Assembly: GCA_016124795.1 (NCBI GenBank)
Contig: WGNB01000040.1
Location: forward strand, 1-62,805
Direction: 5' to 3'
DNA from: Rhodopseudomonas sp.
GTDB lineage: Bacteria; Pseudomonadota; Alphaproteobacteria; Rhizobiales; Xanthobacteraceae
DNA: 62,805 bases
Part shown: piece by piece, positions 1-11,666 of the stretch
How the letters are laid out: every line of letters begins with the position of its first letter
Position numbering within the stretch: position 1 is the first letter of the stretch
Position numbers and translations under genes: made by a program
Notes under the pieces: generated by a model
What the model was told of the DNA's origin: nothing
Databases searched by the model: none
What the model saw: the letters and a program-made list of their open reading frames with translations, nothing else

Positions 1-772
1 GTAACAGTGAGGTGTTCCAGAGGCGCGCCGTCGAGCCGTTAAGTTCGGTACAGCGCGCCGATGGGCCGTATATAGGCTAGCGCTCCTCGGAATGTCAACC
101 GAGAAAAACAACAGACTTGTGACAGCGCAAAAAGCCCGTGGCTATTGATGTTTTCGCATTTTATGGCGGGGCCAACGCGGGGCTCGCCGAAAAAAAGTTT
201 GACCGCCGGTCGTTTTTTTCTTCGGCCCGTCTTTTATCGGTCTTGCAGCTGTCTTGAAGGATAATTGCCGGTTTTCGGACGATTCGGAGCCTTAATCGGC
301 CCGTTTTGCCACGAATGGGCGGCTTTCGGTTTTTTTATCGTCCGGCGCCCGCCAAACGCCGTGGGCTCCGGACCTCAATACGCGCCAGGTCTCCACCCGG
401 TGCCGACGGACGATTTTTTTTTCGATTCCGGCAAAATATTTTTCGGCTGCCTCGTGCACGACGACCTGCTCTCAAGCGACCGGAACGCGATCGCTGCCGG
501 CACGCCGTACTGAGGCCATATTCGCCCGCCCTTCTGACCGCGAGTTCAGAAGATCGAACCGCTAACGCAAGGCAGGTCGCCACCGCAGGTTTCAAGCCAG
601 CACCATTGTCGCCGTTTGACCAAGGCATCCGCCTTTTGTTGACGGCTCACGGACGAACCGGCATCTTGCCGGCGGCGATTCAACAACGCATTCATTCGCT
701 TGCCAGCGGGTCTCCGAAGGTTTGCCGGGCACGGCGGGCCTTCATCGAGCGTGGGCGCAGAGGACGGGAAGC
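1..772. other. gene-free leader upstream of the M23 peptidase gene
   Basis: No convincing gene is visible here. Open frames in this stretch are Arg/Pro/Ala-rich and look like GC-skew shadows. Several T- or A-tracts (about 190-220, 325-335, 410-425, 436-445) interrupt otherwise GC-rich DNA, and one long hairpin lies at 186-226. The stretch probably holds the promoter and 5' leader of the downstream peptidase gene, and perhaps the terminator of a gene that ends left of the window. Confidence 0.5.
186..226. terminator. symmetric hairpin with A and T tracts
   Basis: A GC core, GACCG-C-CGGTC (201-211), is flanked by an A7 run (190-196) and a T7 run (213-219), and then by GCCGA/TCGGC-type outer arms (186-190 and 222-226). 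The nested symmetry gives a hairpin on either strand with a U-rich side, like a bidirectional intrinsic terminator. It lies about 550 bp before the first gene, so it would serve an upstream gene outside the window or act as an attenuator. The structure is seen; the role is inferred. Confidence 0.35.
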
Positions 773-2758
773 TTGGATCCAACACGGCCGCGCGGGGTGC
801 ATCGAACGCGATTTGCCGAGGCTATCGTCCTCGGCAACGAAGCGCCGCTGTCGGTCGACGGCGGCACTTCCGGCTATGTCGACCGCCGTCGCGTCTCGGT
901 CCAATGGTTTGCCGGAACGATCCTGACCGCACTGTGCGGCGCAGCGCTGATGGGCGGCGCGGTTTTCACCTCTCTGGACGGCGAAACCAATTTTGCCTCG
1001 CTGCCGGAACGGGTCGAGGTCGCTCTGCGCGGCGCGCTCAGCACCGCCGGCGACAAACTCGGCGTCCGCAAGAGCGACCGGCTGCCGGCCGTCGAGGAAC
1101 CGACCTTCGCCAAACAGGTCATCCGGGTTTCGACCATGACCCGGGTCGGCAATCACGAGGTGGTCCGGGTACGGCCCTTTGTGCGTATTTCCGGCAACCT
1201 GTCGCTGTCGGTCTCGGACCTGACCGCCGACATCCCGCCGTTCAATCCGCAGAAATTGCTCGCCGACACCGCGCCGGCCGGCACCGCCACACCCGATGAC
1301 GCGCCGGCGGCCGAAACGGACGCCGAGGTCGCCTTCGTGATGCGCGATCTCGCAACGATGATGCCGCGTCTCAAGATTTCCCTGCAAACGCCGCAGGACG
1401 AAATCGTTGCCCGTGTACGCGAAGCCGCCGAATGGAGCGAAAAAGCCGCCAATCATCTGCCGGTCGCGGGCAATATCACGGGCATCAAGCTCGCCTATGC
1501 CGGGTCGGTGACGGCCGATCCTTATGCCGGCTTCGAAGCCCGGGTCGTGCCGGAAAACATCACGCTGCTGCCAAAGACCACCAACGAGACCACCGGCGGC
1601 AATGCCTTCAATGAAAAAACAGTGGTCGCCAAGAAAGGCGACAGCGTCACCTCGATCCTGCGCGATCTCGGCGCCGAGCCCGCCGACATTGCCGATGTCG
1701 TCAAGGTCCTGGGCCCGCGCGGCCGCGACGGCGGCATCCGCGAAGGCCAGAAGCTGCGCATCTTGCTAGCGCCGGTCAAAGGCTCGAAAAATCTGCAGCC
1801 GATCCGCGTCATCATCGCCAGCGATAACGTCATTGATGCCGTAGTGGCATTGTCGGATGCCGGGCAGTACGTGCCGGTCGACGTCAAGAACGTCGACACC
1901 GAAATCGCCGCCAATACCGATCAGAACAACGACGATGAAGACAATGGCAGCGGCGTGCGGCTTTATCAGAGCGTCTATGAAACCGCGCTACGCAACCAGA
2001 TTCCGCGGCCGATTATCGACGAATTGATCCGGATCTACTCCTACGACGTCGACTTCCAGCGCAAGGTTCAACCTGGCGATTCATTCGAAGTGCTCTACGC
2101 CGGCGAGGAAGAAACACCCGGCTCCGATAGCCGCAACGACGTCCTTTTCGCCGCGCTCACCGTCGGCGGCGAGGCAAAAAAATTCTATCGCTTCCAGTCG
2201 CCTGACGATGGCCTGGTCGATTACTACGACGAGAATGGCAAGAGCGCGAAGAAGTTCCTGGTGCGCAAGCCGGTCACCATCGGCATCATGCGCTCCGGCT
2301 TCGGCATCCGCCGCCATCCGATTCTCGGCTACACCAAGATGCACACTGGCGTCGACTGGGCCGCACCCACCGGCACTCCGATCTATGCCGCCGGCAACGG
2401 CGTCGTCGAAAAGGAAGTCTGGGAGTCGGGCTACGGCAAATTCATCATGCTCAAGCATAACAACGGCTATGAAACCGCCTACGGCCATATGAGCGCCTAT
2501 GCCAAGGGTCTCGAAGAGGGCAAGCGAGTGCACCAAGGCCAGGTAATCGGCTTCGTCGGTTCGACCGGTCTGTCGACCGGCTCGCACGTCCACTACGAAA
2601 TCCGCGTCAACGGCCGCTTCGTCGACCCGATGCGCATCAAGCTGCCGCGCGGTCGCGAACTGACCGGCGCCATGTTGGCCAGCTTCGACCAGGAGCGCGA
2701 GCGGCTCGACAACATCATGGCGCGTAAGCCGGCACGCCTGGCCTCGAGCGCACGATAG
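773..2758 (+). CDS. M23 family metallopeptidase, membrane-anchored, with LysM/OapA-like domain
   Basis: Predicted envelope murein endopeptidase. After a basic stretch there is one N-terminal membrane segment (encoded around 900-965), then a long periplasmic region, an OapA/LysM-like module (about 1620-1775) and a C-terminal LytM/M23 domain (about 2280-2640). Zinc ligands are visible: His and Asp of HTGVD (codons at 2342 and 2354) and the HVH pair (2585-2593). Peptidases of this family cut peptide cross-links in peptidoglycan. No in-frame ATG precedes the conserved part. The open frame reaches back to a TTG at 722. I prefer the TTG at 773 because GAGG lies about 8 nt upstream; a GTG at 797 is an alternative. 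Function is confident, the start is not. Confidence 0.85.
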   Translation: MDPTRPRGVHRTRFAEAIVLGNEAPLSVDGGTSGYVDRRRVSVQWFAGTILTALCGAALMGGAVFTSLDGETNFASLPERVEVALRGALSTAGDKLGVRKSDRLPAVEEPTFAKQVIRVSTMTRVGNHEVVRVRPFVRISGNLSLSVSDLTADIPPFNPQKLLADTAPAGTATPDDAPAAETDAEVAFVMRDLATMMPRLKISLQTPQDEIVARVREAAEWSEKAANHLPVAGNITGIKLAYAGSVTADPYAGFEARVVPENITLLPKTTNETTGGNAFNEKTVVAKKGDSVTSILRDLGAEPADIADVVKVLGPRGRDGGIREGQKLRILLAPVKGSKNLQPIRVIIASDNVIDAVVALSDAGQYVPVDVKNVDTEIAANTDQNNDDEDNGSGVRLYQSVYETALRNQIPRPIIDELIRIYSYDVDFQRKVQPGDSFEVLYAGEEETPGSDSRNDVLFAALTVGGEAKKFYRFQSPDDGLVDYYDENGKSAKKFLVRKPVTIGIMRSGFGIRRHPILGYTKMHTGVDWAAPTGTPIYAAGNGVVEKEVWESGYGKFIMLKHNNGYETAYGHMSAYAKGLEEGKRVHQGQVIGFVGSTGLSTGSHVHYEIRVNGRFVDPMRIKLPRGRELTGAMLASFDQERERLDNIMARKPARLASSAR

Positions 2759-2863
2759 CCTCGCTGTTGAAGGCTTAATCGCCGATTCGAGCGCACGCCA
2801 GACCGGCTCCGAGACGGCCGACGGATCATCGACGAATCAGGCCGTTCATGCTTTGTACAAGGC

Positions 2864-4981
2864 ATGAACATCGCGACGCCCATCGCCGCTGCGCCAGCCG
2901 ATCGTCCCGCCGGCTATCTCGCCAAGCTGAATGTCGAGCAGCGACGCGCCGTCGAACATGGCGGCCAGGCCGCCCATGAAGCCTCGCCGCTGCTGATCAT
3001 TGCCGGGGCGGGATCCGGTAAAACCAACACCCTGGCGCACCGCGTCGCGCATCTGATAGTCGGCGGCGTCGATCCGCGCCGGATTCTATTGCTGACATTC
3101 TCGCGGCGCGCGGCCGCCGAAATGCAGCGCCGCGTCGAGCGCATCACCACGCAGGTGTTTGCCGCCCAGAGCGGCGCGGGCACAGGCGGAACGATGACTG
3201 GCGCGCTGGCATGGTCGGGCACTTTTCACGCAATCGGCGCGCGCCTTCTGCGCGAATATGCCCATGACATCGGCCTCGACCCGGGCTTCACGATTCATGA
3301 CCGTGAGGATTCCGCCGACCTGATGAACTGGGTGCGGCACGAACTCGACTTTTCCAATACCCGCAAGCGCTTCCCGATGAAGGGAACCTGCCTTTCGATC
3401 TATTCGCGCGCCGTCAACGCCGAACTGGCGCTTGGCGAGGTGCTCGGCCGCTGGTTTCCCTGGTGCGCCGAATGGGAAGGCGAACTGCGCGCGCTGTTTG
3501 CCGGCTACGTCGAAGCCAAGCAGAAACAGAACGTGCTCGATTACGACGACCTGCTGCTCTATTGGGCGCAGATGATGTTCGAAGGCGCAATTGCCGAGAA
3601 CATCGCCGGCCGCTTCGATCATGTCATGGTCGACGAATATCAAGACACCAACAAGCTGCAAGCGTCGATCCTGCTTGGCCTGAAGCCAACCGGCCGGGGC
3701 CTGACCGTGGTCGGCGACGATGCCCAATCGATCTATTCGTTTCGCGCCGCCACGGTACGCAACATTCTGGACTTCCCCGGCCATTTCACCCCACGGGCGC
3801 AAGTCATCACGCTGGAGCGGAATTACCGGTCAACGCAAGCCATTCTGGCCGCCGCCAACGCGGTGATCGAACTGGCCGACGAACGCTTCACCAAGAACCT
3901 GTGGTCGGACCGACCTTCGGCGCAGCGCCCGGCCCTCGTCAACGTCGCCGACGATGTGCAGCAAGCCGGCTATATCGTCGAGAGGATTCTGGAAAACCGC
4001 GAAGCCGGCATTGGGCTGAAATCGCAAGCCGTCCTGTTCCGCACGTCCAGTCACAGCGCCGGCCTCGAGGTCGAACTGACCCGGCGAAATATCCCCTTCG
4101 TCAAATTCGGCGGTCTGAAGTTTCTCGAAGCCGCCCATATCAAGGACGTGCTGGCGGTGCTGCGTTGGGTTCATAACCCGCGCGATCGGGTGTCCGGCTT
4201 CCGGGTCGCGCAATTACTGCCGGGCATTGGACCAAGCACTGCCGGCCGCCTGCTGGACCGGATTGTCGAAAGCGGCGACCCGATCGGCGCACTCGGCACT
4301 TTCAAGCCACCGGCAGCCGCCGCCGAGCATTGGCAGGAGTTCGAGGACACCATCGGTTTGCTGCGCCGGAACGCCATCGGCTGGCCGGGTGAGATCGATT
4401 GCGTTTGCCGCTGGTACGAACCGCACCTGGAACGCATGCACGAAGATGCCACGGTTCGGCAGGGCGACTTGCATCAACTCGGGCAGATCGCCGCGACCTA
4501 CCCCAGTCGCGAACGGTTTTTAACGGAACTCACACTCGATCCGCCAAGCGCGACCAGCGACCAATCCGGCCCACCGCTGCTCGACGAGGACTATCTGATC
4601 CTTTCGACGATTCATTCCGCCAAGGGACAGGAATGGAACGCGGTCTATATGCTGAACGCCGTCGATGGCTGCCTACCGTCCGACCTTTCGACCGGTTCGA
4701 CGCCGGAAATCGAGGAAGAACGGCGACTGCTCTATGTCGCCATGACGCGCGCCAAGGACCAACTGCACATCATGGTGCCGCAACGCTTCTTCACGCATAA
4801 CCAGCGCGGCACGGGCGACCGGCATGTCTATGCCCAGCGCACCCGCTTCATTCCTAACTCGCTGCTGACGCATTTCGACAACCAGCGTTGGCCGGCGCCG
4901 AACGCGACGGTGGACGGCGGCAAATCGCCGGCAAGAGCGCCGATCGACATCGGGGCCCGGATGCGCGGAATGTGGAAATGA
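2864..4981 (+). CDS. UvrD/PcrA/Rep-family ATP-dependent DNA helicase (SF1A)
   Basis: A 705-residue superfamily 1A helicase that would unwind DNA 3' to 5' in repair or replication restart. Motifs appear in order: Walker A GAGSGKT (residues 48-54), Walker B DEYQDTN (257-263), the GDDAQSIYSFR motif III region, the RNYRST motif IV region, and a late TIHSAKGQEW and VAMTRAK segment. It is roughly the length of UvrD. Most Hyphomicrobiales also carry a separate canonical uvrD, so this may be a paralogue and I give no symbol. It starts at an ATG 105 bp after the peptidase gene and converges with clpB. Confidence 0.9.
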   Translation: MNIATPIAAAPADRPAGYLAKLNVEQRRAVEHGGQAAHEASPLLIIAGAGSGKTNTLAHRVAHLIVGGVDPRRILLLTFSRRAAAEMQRRVERITTQVFAAQSGAGTGGTMTGALAWSGTFHAIGARLLREYAHDIGLDPGFTIHDREDSADLMNWVRHELDFSNTRKRFPMKGTCLSIYSRAVNAELALGEVLGRWFPWCAEWEGELRALFAGYVEAKQKQNVLDYDDLLLYWAQMMFEGAIAENIAGRFDHVMVDEYQDTNKLQASILLGLKPTGRGLTVVGDDAQSIYSFRAATVRNILDFPGHFTPRAQVITLERNYRSTQAILAAANAVIELADERFTKNLWSDRPSAQRPALVNVADDVQQAGYIVERILENREAGIGLKSQAVLFRTSSHSAGLEVELTRRNIPFVKFGGLKFLEAAHIKDVLAVLRWVHNPRDRVSGFRVAQLLPGIGPSTAGRLLDRIVESGDPIGALGTFKPPAAAAEHWQEFEDTIGLLRRNAIGWPGEIDCVCRWYEPHLERMHEDATVRQGDLHQLGQIAATYPSRERFLTELTLDPPSATSDQSGPPLLDEDYLILSTIHSAKGQEWNAVYMLNAVDGCLPSDLSTGSTPEIEEERRLLYVAMTRAKDQLHIMVPQRFFTHNQRGTGDRHVYAQRTRFIPNSLLTHFDNQRWPAPNATVDGGKSPARAPIDIGARMRGMWK

Positions 4982-5067
4982 ACCTCTTCGGTTCCTTGAT
5001 CGAAAGACACCGCCGCAAGCGGGTCGAATAAACGATTCCGAACCGACTATCTCTCGACCGCCCGTCA

Positions 5068-5091
5068 CTCTCTCCCCCGAAGGGGAGAGAG
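5068..5091. repeat. CTCTCTCCCC/GGGGAGAGAG extragenic palindrome
   Basis: Perfect 10-bp inverted arms (5068-5077 and 5082-5091) with a 4-nt CGAA loop, lying between the convergent helicase and clpB genes. There is no U-tract, so it is not a classical terminator. Short palindromes of this type (CTCTCCCC...GGGGAGAG) are common extragenic repeats in Rhizobiales. It may stabilise or end both converging transcripts. Confidence 0.6.
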
Positions 5092-5116
5092 CACGAGTTT
5101 GACGACGCGATGACAA

Positions 5117-7726
<2,610 letters not shown>

Positions 7727-7801
7727 GTCTCAACTCCCTCGGCCCATAATGGCACCGGACGTTTGAATGGCAGGCCCCCGAAGGCGACCCGTTCTGCCAC
7801 T

Positions 7802-7830
7802 ATGTGGGGGTGATTATTGCCAGTTTGAAG
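7802..7830 (-). promoter_or_regulatory. candidate sigma-32 (RpoH) promoter of clpB
   Basis: Read on the minus strand, a CTTCAA element (7825-7830) is followed after 14 nt by CCCCCACAT (7802-7810). This resembles the RpoH pattern CTTGAA-N13-17-CCCCATNT with one change in the -35. It would give a leader of roughly 70 nt before the clpB ATG. The match is by eye; clpB is a classic RpoH target, which raises the prior. Confidence 0.4.
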
Positions 7831-7892
7831 GCCCGGCAGGCTTGATATAGGTCAGATCGTCAAATTTTGACGGCGAGGAAGCCGATAGCATC

Positions 7893-8672
7893 ATGAGCGA
7901 ATTTACCGCGCGGATCGAAGGCCTTTACCGCTACCCGGTCAAAGGGCTGTCGCCACAAAAACTCGACCGGATCGCGTTAGCGCCCGGCCAGACCCTGCCG
8001 GCCGACCGGCTTTACGCGATCGAGAACGGCCCGACCGGCTTCGATCCGGCGGCGCCCGCTTATTTCCCGAAACAGCGTTTCCTGATGCTGATGCGGAACG
8101 AAAGGCTGGCGAGCCTGCGGACGGATTACGACGAGGCCACGCACACTCTCGCGATAGAGGCCGAAGGCCGCGAGGCGGTGCGTGGCGATCTGCGGACCAA
8201 GGAAGGTCGGCTGGCGGTCGAAGCCTTTTTCCGGCGCTTCATGCCGGCGGAACTGAACGGTCCGCCCAAGGTGCTCAGCGGCGATAACGCTGCCGGCGGC
8301 CCGCACAGTTTTTCCGATGTCGCCAGGAAAGTGGTCTCGATCATCAACCTCGCATCGGTGGCGGAGGTCGAGAAAGCCGCCGGTCACCCGGTCGACCCCT
8401 TACGGTTTCGCGCCAACATCTATGTCAGCGGCTGGCCGGCCTGGCACGAATTCGACCTGCTCGACCGCACCCTGACCGCCGGTGACGCGGTTCGGCTCAA
8501 AGTGGTCAAGCGAATCGTCCGCTGCGCGGCGACTAATGTCGACCCGGCCACCGGCATCAGGGACCTGACGATCCCCAAAACCCTGCTGCAAACCTTCGGG
8601 CATGCCGATTGCGGAGTTTATGCCGAGGTCGCCACCGGCGGCGAGATCGCCGCGAGCGACCCGATCGGGTGA
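7893..8672 (+). CDS. MOSC domain-containing protein
   Basis: A 259-residue protein with an N-terminal MOSC beta-barrel segment (RYPVKGLSPQ near residue 14) and a C-terminal MOSC domain. The conserved cysteine of the RCAATNVDP motif is Cys211, in the position that ligates molybdenum cofactor in mARC/YcbX-type proteins. It may be a molybdenum-dependent reductase or cofactor-sulfur carrier; no substrate can be read. It is divergent from clpB and followed by a terminator hairpin. The ATG is preceded by a GAGGAA-type ribosome site. Confidence 0.85.
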   Translation: MSEFTARIEGLYRYPVKGLSPQKLDRIALAPGQTLPADRLYAIENGPTGFDPAAPAYFPKQRFLMLMRNERLASLRTDYDEATHTLAIEAEGREAVRGDLRTKEGRLAVEAFFRRFMPAELNGPPKVLSGDNAAGGPHSFSDVARKVVSIINLASVAEVEKAAGHPVDPLRFRANIYVSGWPAWHEFDLLDRTLTAGDAVRLKVVKRIVRCAATNVDPATGIRDLTIPKTLLQTFGHADCGVYAEVATGGEIAASDPIG

Positions 8673-8717
8673 ACCAAACGACGGCCGGGGCGTTAATGCG
8701 GCACAGAAAGCAAAATA

Positions 8718-8755
8718 CGCCGCGCCCGACTGAACCGGGGCGCGGCGCAATTTTT
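8718..8755. terminator. bidirectional terminator between MOSC and CHAP genes
   Basis: Perfect 10-bp arms CGCCGCGCCC (8718-8727) and GGGCGCGGCG (8738-8747), then CAATTTTT. The opposite strand also has a T-rich flank (near 8711-8716). It lies between convergent genes ending at 8672 and 8770 and can serve both. Confidence 0.75.
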
Positions 8756-8769
8756 GGTCGACCCGACGA

Positions 8770-9411
8770 TTATCCGTTCGGCAGGACGTAGGCGTAGATC
8801 CGGCTGCGCGGATAGACGGCTTCCGCGGTCGTGTGGTTGTGGTTGCCGGAGATAATGATCGGATTCCCGTTCGGATCGATCCCCGATACGACGCCGACAT
8901 GACCGCCGCCCCGGCGGTGCATCACCGCGATGGCGCCGACCTGCGGACCGGAGATCCGGGTGCCGTAATGGGCATAGGCCGAAGCCAGGTTACCGCCGCC
9001 GGTGTGGCCGGTGTGGCGCAGGACGAAATCCATGAAGGCGCCGCACCACAGGCTGCGGCGGCCGGTCGGATTGGTGCCGATGTAACGGCGAGCCTCGGCG
9101 ACCAGAGAGTTGGTGCTGAAGCCGCTGAAGGCCGCCTGCTCGGTGGCCGTGGCCCGGCCCCTGTGGCCCTTGGCCCGCGCCTGGCGCCGGCCTTGGGTCG
9201 CGTTGGCCGCCTTGCCGGCCGGAATCAGCCGTTCGTGAATCCCGCCGACATCACGACCTTGAGGTCTGGTCTGAGCCACCCGGGTAGCTTGCGAGGCATG
9301 GGCAGATTTGTGCCCGGTCTTGTGAGCGGGTTTTGCGCTTGCCGCTCCGGCGAACCCCGCCACCGCAGCCGCACACAACACCAAAGTTGCCCGCCTTCTT
9401 AGTAGTACCAT
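8770..9411 (-). CDS. secreted CHAP/TIGR02594-type protein (amidase-like fold)
   Basis: A 213-residue exported protein. It has a signal peptide (hydrophobic about 8-25, AASA cleavage region), then a basic His/Arg/Gln-rich linker (about 27-95), then a C-terminal cysteine-peptidase-like domain. Cys123 (in LWCGAF) and His171 (in GGGHVGVV) are the likely catalytic pair, as in CHAP/NlpC-type domains and TIGR02594 proteins. It probably acts on peptidoglycan in the periplasm or outside the cell; the exact bond is unknown. The ATG has GAGGAC about 10 nt upstream. Its leader carries a strong hairpin (9446-9479). Confidence 0.8.
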   Translation of the reverse strand: MVLLRRRATLVLCAAAVAGFAGAASAKPAHKTGHKSAHASQATRVAQTRPQGRDVGGIHERLIPAGKAANATQGRRQARAKGHRGRATATEQAAFSGFSTNSLVAEARRYIGTNPTGRRSLWCGAFMDFVLRHTGHTGGGNLASAYAHYGTRISGPQVGAIAVMHRRGGGHVGVVSGIDPNGNPIIISGNHNHTTAEAVYPRSRIYAYVLPNG

Positions 9412-9445
9412 TCTGTTTAGTCCTCATCTCATCAAAGCAATGCAC

Positions 9446-9479
9446 GCCACCCGACAGACGTCTGAGCCCGGCGGGTGGC
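9446..9479 (-). other. leader hairpin of the CHAP gene
   Basis: Inverted arms GCCACCCG (9446-9453) and CGGGTGGC (9472-9479) enclose 18 nt that themselves contain the palindrome GACGTC. It starts about 35 nt upstream of the CHAP gene ATG, so it would form in the 5' UTR. It may be an RNA-level control element or an mRNA-stabilising stem. Confidence 0.4.
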
Positions 9480-9539
9480 CTTATCGCCGCTTAATCGTGG
9501 CAATTTCGTGTTCCACGCAAGGTCATTTTGCGCAAGACA

Positions 9540-9738
9540 TAGCGGCTATGCTTCGATATACACGGTAAATCGAGGCGGTATAATCGAATTACTTTATATT
9601 TACTTGTATCTATAATTTAATACTGTATTCGATTGAAGTTATACGTTGTCTTCAAGTTGTCACGCTGAAACGCCGCACTAATGGTGCGGTGCACGTGCAG
9701 TAAAAGCCTAATAAAACGGAAATCGGCCGAAAGCCGCG
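9540..9738. other. AT-rich intergenic island with inverted repeats
   Basis: Part of a gene-free stretch of more than 300 bp (9412-9738). The segment from about 9545 to 9660 is strikingly AT-rich against its surroundings. It contains AATCGAAT (9582-9589) inverted to ATTCGATT (9627-9634) and TTGAAG (9633-9638) inverted to CTTCAA (9650-9655). A small hairpin CCGCAC/GTGCGG (9673-9678, 9684-9689) follows and may help end the metW transcript. No gene is visible. It is the only place for the CHAP gene promoter. Confidence 0.5.
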
Positions 9739-10386
9739 TCAGCCCTTGCGGCTGAGCAGAAAAACGCCCTGCTCGCCGAACAAATTCCAGAACCACCACG
9801 GCGCGTTCAGCCGCAACGGCGAGCCCCAGGCATTGAGCGCGACGGCCTTCTCGATCTTGAGACCGAGGACATTACAGAGCTGGACGAAGTCCTTGATCGT
9901 GCAATGGTGGATATTCGGGGTGTCGTACCAGCTGTGCGGCAGAATATCGGTCTGCGGCATATGCCCTTCGAACATCAGCTGGAAACGGACCGACCAGTGC
10001 CCGAAATTCGGGAACGACACCACGGCGTGGCGGCCGATCCGGAGCATGTGTTCGAGCACCGCGCGCGGCCGCCGGGTCGCCTGCAAGGTCTGGGACAGGA
10101 TGACATAGTCGAATGAATCATCCGGATAGTCGGCGAGATCGGTGTCGGCGTCGCCCTGGATCACCGCCAACCCCTTGGCAACACACTCATTAACGCCTTC
10201 GCGCGACAGCTCGATGCCGCGTCCGTCGACGCCCCGGCTCTCGCTGAGAAGCTGAAGCAATTCGCCGTCGCCGCAGCCGACGTCGAGCACCTTGGCGCCG
10301 CGATCGACCATTTCGGACACCAGAACGAGATCGACGCGAGCGCCGCTATCATTACGCGCGATACTGCCGTTGACGCTGCCGGTCAT
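9739..10386 (-). CDS. metW: methionine biosynthesis protein MetW
   Basis: A 215-residue class I methyltransferase-fold protein with the SAM-binding DVGCGDGELL motif near residue 36. MetW is the usual partner of MetX, and the pair is needed for homoserine acylation activity in several proteobacteria. The gene lies 10 bp downstream of the metX stop, so the two are co-transcribed. The open frame extends 35 codons upstream into metX; I choose the ATG at 10386 because homology begins there (MTGSVNG). Confidence 0.92.
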   Translation of the reverse strand: MTGSVNGSIARNDSGARVDLVLVSEMVDRGAKVLDVGCGDGELLQLLSESRGVDGRGIELSREGVNECVAKGLAVIQGDADTDLADYPDDSFDYVILSQTLQATRRPRAVLEHMLRIGRHAVVSFPNFGHWSVRFQLMFEGHMPQTDILPHSWYDTPNIHHCTIKDFVQLCNVLGLKIEKAVALNAWGSPLRLNAPWWFWNLFGEQGVFLLSRKG

Positions 10387-10396
10387 GCCTGCCCAC

Positions 10397-11602
10397 TCAC
10401 TTTTTGGCCACGAGACCGCGCGCCTTGCCGGCGCCGTCAAGGAAACCGCGTACGATCCCCGCCATCTCCGGCTCGTCGAGCAGAAAAGCATCGTGCCCCT
10501 TGTCGGTCACGATCTCCGCGAACGACACCCGGGCGCTGGCGGCGTTCAAGGCATGCACGATCGCACGCGATTCCGAGGTCGGGAACAGCCAATCGCTGGT
10601 GAACGACACCACGCAGAACCGGGTCGGCGTCGCCTTGAAGGCGTTGGCCAGCACGCCGCCGGCGTCGGCCGCCAGATCGAAATAGTCCATCGCCCGCGTC
10701 AGATAGAGATAGGAATTGGCGTCGAAGCGCTCGACGAAGGAAATACCTTGGTGCCGCAGGTAGGATTCGACCTCGAAATCGGCGTCAAACGAGAAAGTCG
10801 GGTTCTCGCGATCCTGGAACCGACGGCCAAATTTGCGATGCAAGGCGGCATCCGACAGGTAAGTAATGTGCGCGCCCATGCGCGCGACCGCGAGACCCCG
10901 CCGCGGATTCGAGCCGTCCAGATGATAGCGCCCGCCCTTCCATTCCGGGTCGGCCATGATCGCCTGACGGCCGACCTCGTGAAATGCGATATTTTGCGCC
11001 GAATGGCGGGTGGCCGTGGCAATCGGCAGCGCCGCGAACACCCGCTGCGGGTAGCTCGCCGCCCATTGCAGCACCTGCATGCCGCCCATCGAACCGCCGA
11101 CGCAGGCAAACAGTGTCTCGATACCGAGATGGTCGAGCAGCATGGCCTGCGCCCGCACCATATCGCGAATGGTGATGACCGGGAATTCCAGGCCCCAGGG
11201 CTTGCCGGTCTCCGGATTGGTCGAAGCCGGCCCGGTCGAGCCCATGCAACCGCCGACCACGTTCGAACAGATGACGAAATAGCGGTCGGTATCGACAGGC
11301 TTGCCGGGCCCGATCAGGATCTCCCACCAGCCGCTCTTCTTGGTGACCGGATGGGCGCCGACGACATATTGATCGCCGGTCAGCGCATGGCAGACCAGCA
11401 CCGCGTTCGAGCGCTCGGCATTCAAGCTGCCGAAGGTCGTGTAGGCGATCTGGAACGGCGCCAACGACACGCCGGCATCAAGCCTGAGCGGCTTGTCGGG
11501 ACCGAATTTCGCGACATGGCTATTGCGCGGCGTATCCGCATCGCGCGTTTCATCCCGCACGGCTGACGCTTTCGGCATTTCACTCACATTGACGTCGGCC
11601 AT
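10397..11602 (-). CDS. metX: homoserine O-acyltransferase MetX
   Basis: An alpha/beta-hydrolase of 401 residues that transfers an acyl group from acyl-CoA to homoserine, the first committed step to methionine. The nucleophile lies in GGSMGGMQ (about residue 170), and the His of the triad in DKGHDAF near the C terminus. The start is the ATG at 11602, with GGAG about 10 nt upstream; the frame extends a further 59 codons without homology. Annotated as an acetyltransferase by family, but some alphaproteobacterial MetX proteins use succinyl-CoA. The metZ gene in this window fits either donor. Confidence 0.93.
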   Translation of the reverse strand: MADVNVSEMPKASAVRDETRDADTPRNSHVAKFGPDKPLRLDAGVSLAPFQIAYTTFGSLNAERSNAVLVCHALTGDQYVVGAHPVTKKSGWWEILIGPGKPVDTDRYFVICSNVVGGCMGSTGPASTNPETGKPWGLEFPVITIRDMVRAQAMLLDHLGIETLFACVGGSMGGMQVLQWAASYPQRVFAALPIATATRHSAQNIAFHEVGRQAIMADPEWKGGRYHLDGSNPRRGLAVARMGAHITYLSDAALHRKFGRRFQDRENPTFSFDADFEVESYLRHQGISFVERFDANSYLYLTRAMDYFDLAADAGGVLANAFKATPTRFCVVSFTSDWLFPTSESRAIVHALNAASARVSFAEIVTDKGHDAFLLDEPEMAGIVRGFLDGAGKARGLVAKK

Positions 11603-11666
11603 TCCTTGTAGCGCTCCCGGCACGCCACGGGCCTGTAAAGCTTCAGCTTTCCAGACCGCGGCCCTC

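Noticed and set aside
306..926. 206-codon open frame in the left leader
   Set aside because: Arg/Pro/Ala-rich product with no recognisable domain. It overlaps the conserved start of the M23 protein in another frame and contains codons typical of a shadow.
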